A program made the translations under genes and the position numbers. A DNA stretch of 33,560 nt, taken from NCBI GenBank assembly GCA_913019905.1, contig CAJVZD010000053.1, positions 1 to 33,560 on the forward strand. The letters are read 5' to 3'. The stretch's first letter is position 1. The number at the start of each line of letters is the position of its first letter. Below are positions 33,094-33,560 of the stretch, in pieces. Under the pieces are notes generated by a model. It ran no database searches, had not been told where the DNA came from, and saw only the letters and a program-made list of their open reading frames with translations. This DNA comes from an uncultured Cellvibrionales bacterium (GTDB lineage Bacteria > Pseudomonadota > Gammaproteobacteria > Pseudomonadales > Dasaniaceae).

Positions 33094-33420
33094 TTGATAT
33101 CGTCCTTTTAGCTATTCGCGTAGTTGTAGCATTCAAAAAGCCGGACAGTCTACCTTAGCCGGAGATAATTAAAAAGTTGATCGTTAGCGGCAAAAACTGG
33201 CTAATTACTGGTAAATATTGTCCAGCAATAGCAAGAATAACGGCATTAAATCCAGAAAACTTACTCAAATTACGTGGTAACACCTACTAAATCGCGTAAT
33301 CACCCTTATTTTTTTATATCGTTGCGCTGATATTATTTACCCACTGACTTAGCAAACACCGAACAAATTGTTCACTAAACTAATAACGCAATTTTAAAGA
33401 CACTGTAGAGGAATGACACC
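33094..33420. promoter_or_regulatory. Divergent intergenic region before the final gene
   Basis: These 327 nt between the hydrolase start and the secreted protein start contain both promoters. AT-rich, no strong repeat; TAGAGGA at 33407-33413 is the ribosome site of the final gene. Confidence 0.4.
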
Positions 33421-33560
33421 ATGATTAAGGCAACCGCATTTGTATTATCAACTGTTTTATTTTCTGGCTTAACTCACGCTGCTTGTGCAAAACCTGAAGC
33501 ACCCGTTCTACCAGATGCCGCAACTGCAGTAACCGCTCAGATGGTGAAGGCTAAAAACGA
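33421..33560 (+). CDS. Secreted protein, N-terminal part only
   Basis: The open frame begins at the ATG at 33421 and runs past the window end. A signal peptide (MIKATAFVLSTVLFSGLTHA, cut after about Ala20 or Ala21) is followed by ACAKPEAPVLPDAATAVTAQMVKAKN. The Cys does not sit in a proper lipobox, so export by signal peptidase I is expected. The mature start, with a Cys-x-Lys-Pro and a Pro/Asp-rich stretch, recalls small uncharacterised periplasmic helical proteins of marine gammaproteobacteria, but too little is visible to name a family. Confidence 0.75.
   Translation, partial: MIKATAFVLSTVLFSGLTHAACAKPEAPVLPDAATAVTAQMVKAKN

Overview
The window looks like a chromosome segment of a marine-type gammaproteobacterium with moderate GC content, perhaps in the Cellvibrionales/Spongiibacteraceae range. 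This is inferred from gene content: a MipA/OmpV-DUF3019-OmpR-type two-component cassette, DUF2489, a DUF2975/YozG-like pair, a DUF3604 lipoprotein, ThuA and YtcJ-like secreted hydrolases, an NDH-2 and many small one-component regulators. No rRNA, tRNA or CRISPR array was seen. The taxonomy is a guess from family composition, not from a marker gene.

Layout. 1-525: 3' end of an IS3-family element whose transposase is broken by a 4-bp insertion. 605-3783 (minus): a tight two-gene unit, a cyanophycin-synthetase-like ATP-grasp ligase followed by a MurF-like ligase; this is the best candidate for an undescribed biosynthetic system. 4235-6502: a CPBP membrane protein with altered catalytic residues, divergent from a membrane-anchored AraC regulator. 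6695-7597: a plant-type glycerate-kinase-like P-loop kinase. 7817-9941: a frameshifted small beta-rich gene, then an ArsR-SRPBCC-4TM unit behind a perfect inverted repeat. 10081-11723 (minus): a decayed sugar-acid catabolic locus, with an enolase-superfamily gene carrying a nonsense codon and an in-frame deletion remnant joining a GMC oxidoreductase N-terminus to a gluconate-dehydrogenase-subunit-3-like C-terminus. 12499-12966: DUF2489. 13322-16766: OmpV-like porin, DUF3019 protein, response regulator and histidine kinase in one operon.

16946-22236: TetR regulator, DUF3604 lipoprotein and, convergently, an AMP-forming acyl-CoA synthetase and a PPOX-type flavoprotein. 22634-23944: type II NADH dehydrogenase. 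24342-26514: a DUF2975/HTH pair divergent from a lipoprotein with two aspartyl-protease half-sites and a PDZ domain; the intergenic region holds two inverted repeats with a shared ATTG...CAAT core. 26590-26828: a nested MITE-like repeat. 26996-29885: ThuA protein, MarR regulator, DUF1330 protein, and a second small beta-rich gene interrupted by an in-frame TGA. 30435-33093: YtcJ-like amidohydrolase and a convergent alpha/beta hydrolase separated by a GC-rich 14-bp tandem repeat. 33421 to the end: start of a secreted protein.

The segment is accessory in character: regulators next to their own inverted repeats, several genes broken by single lesions, and many short tandem duplications (7, 8, 12, 13, 14 and 15 bp).
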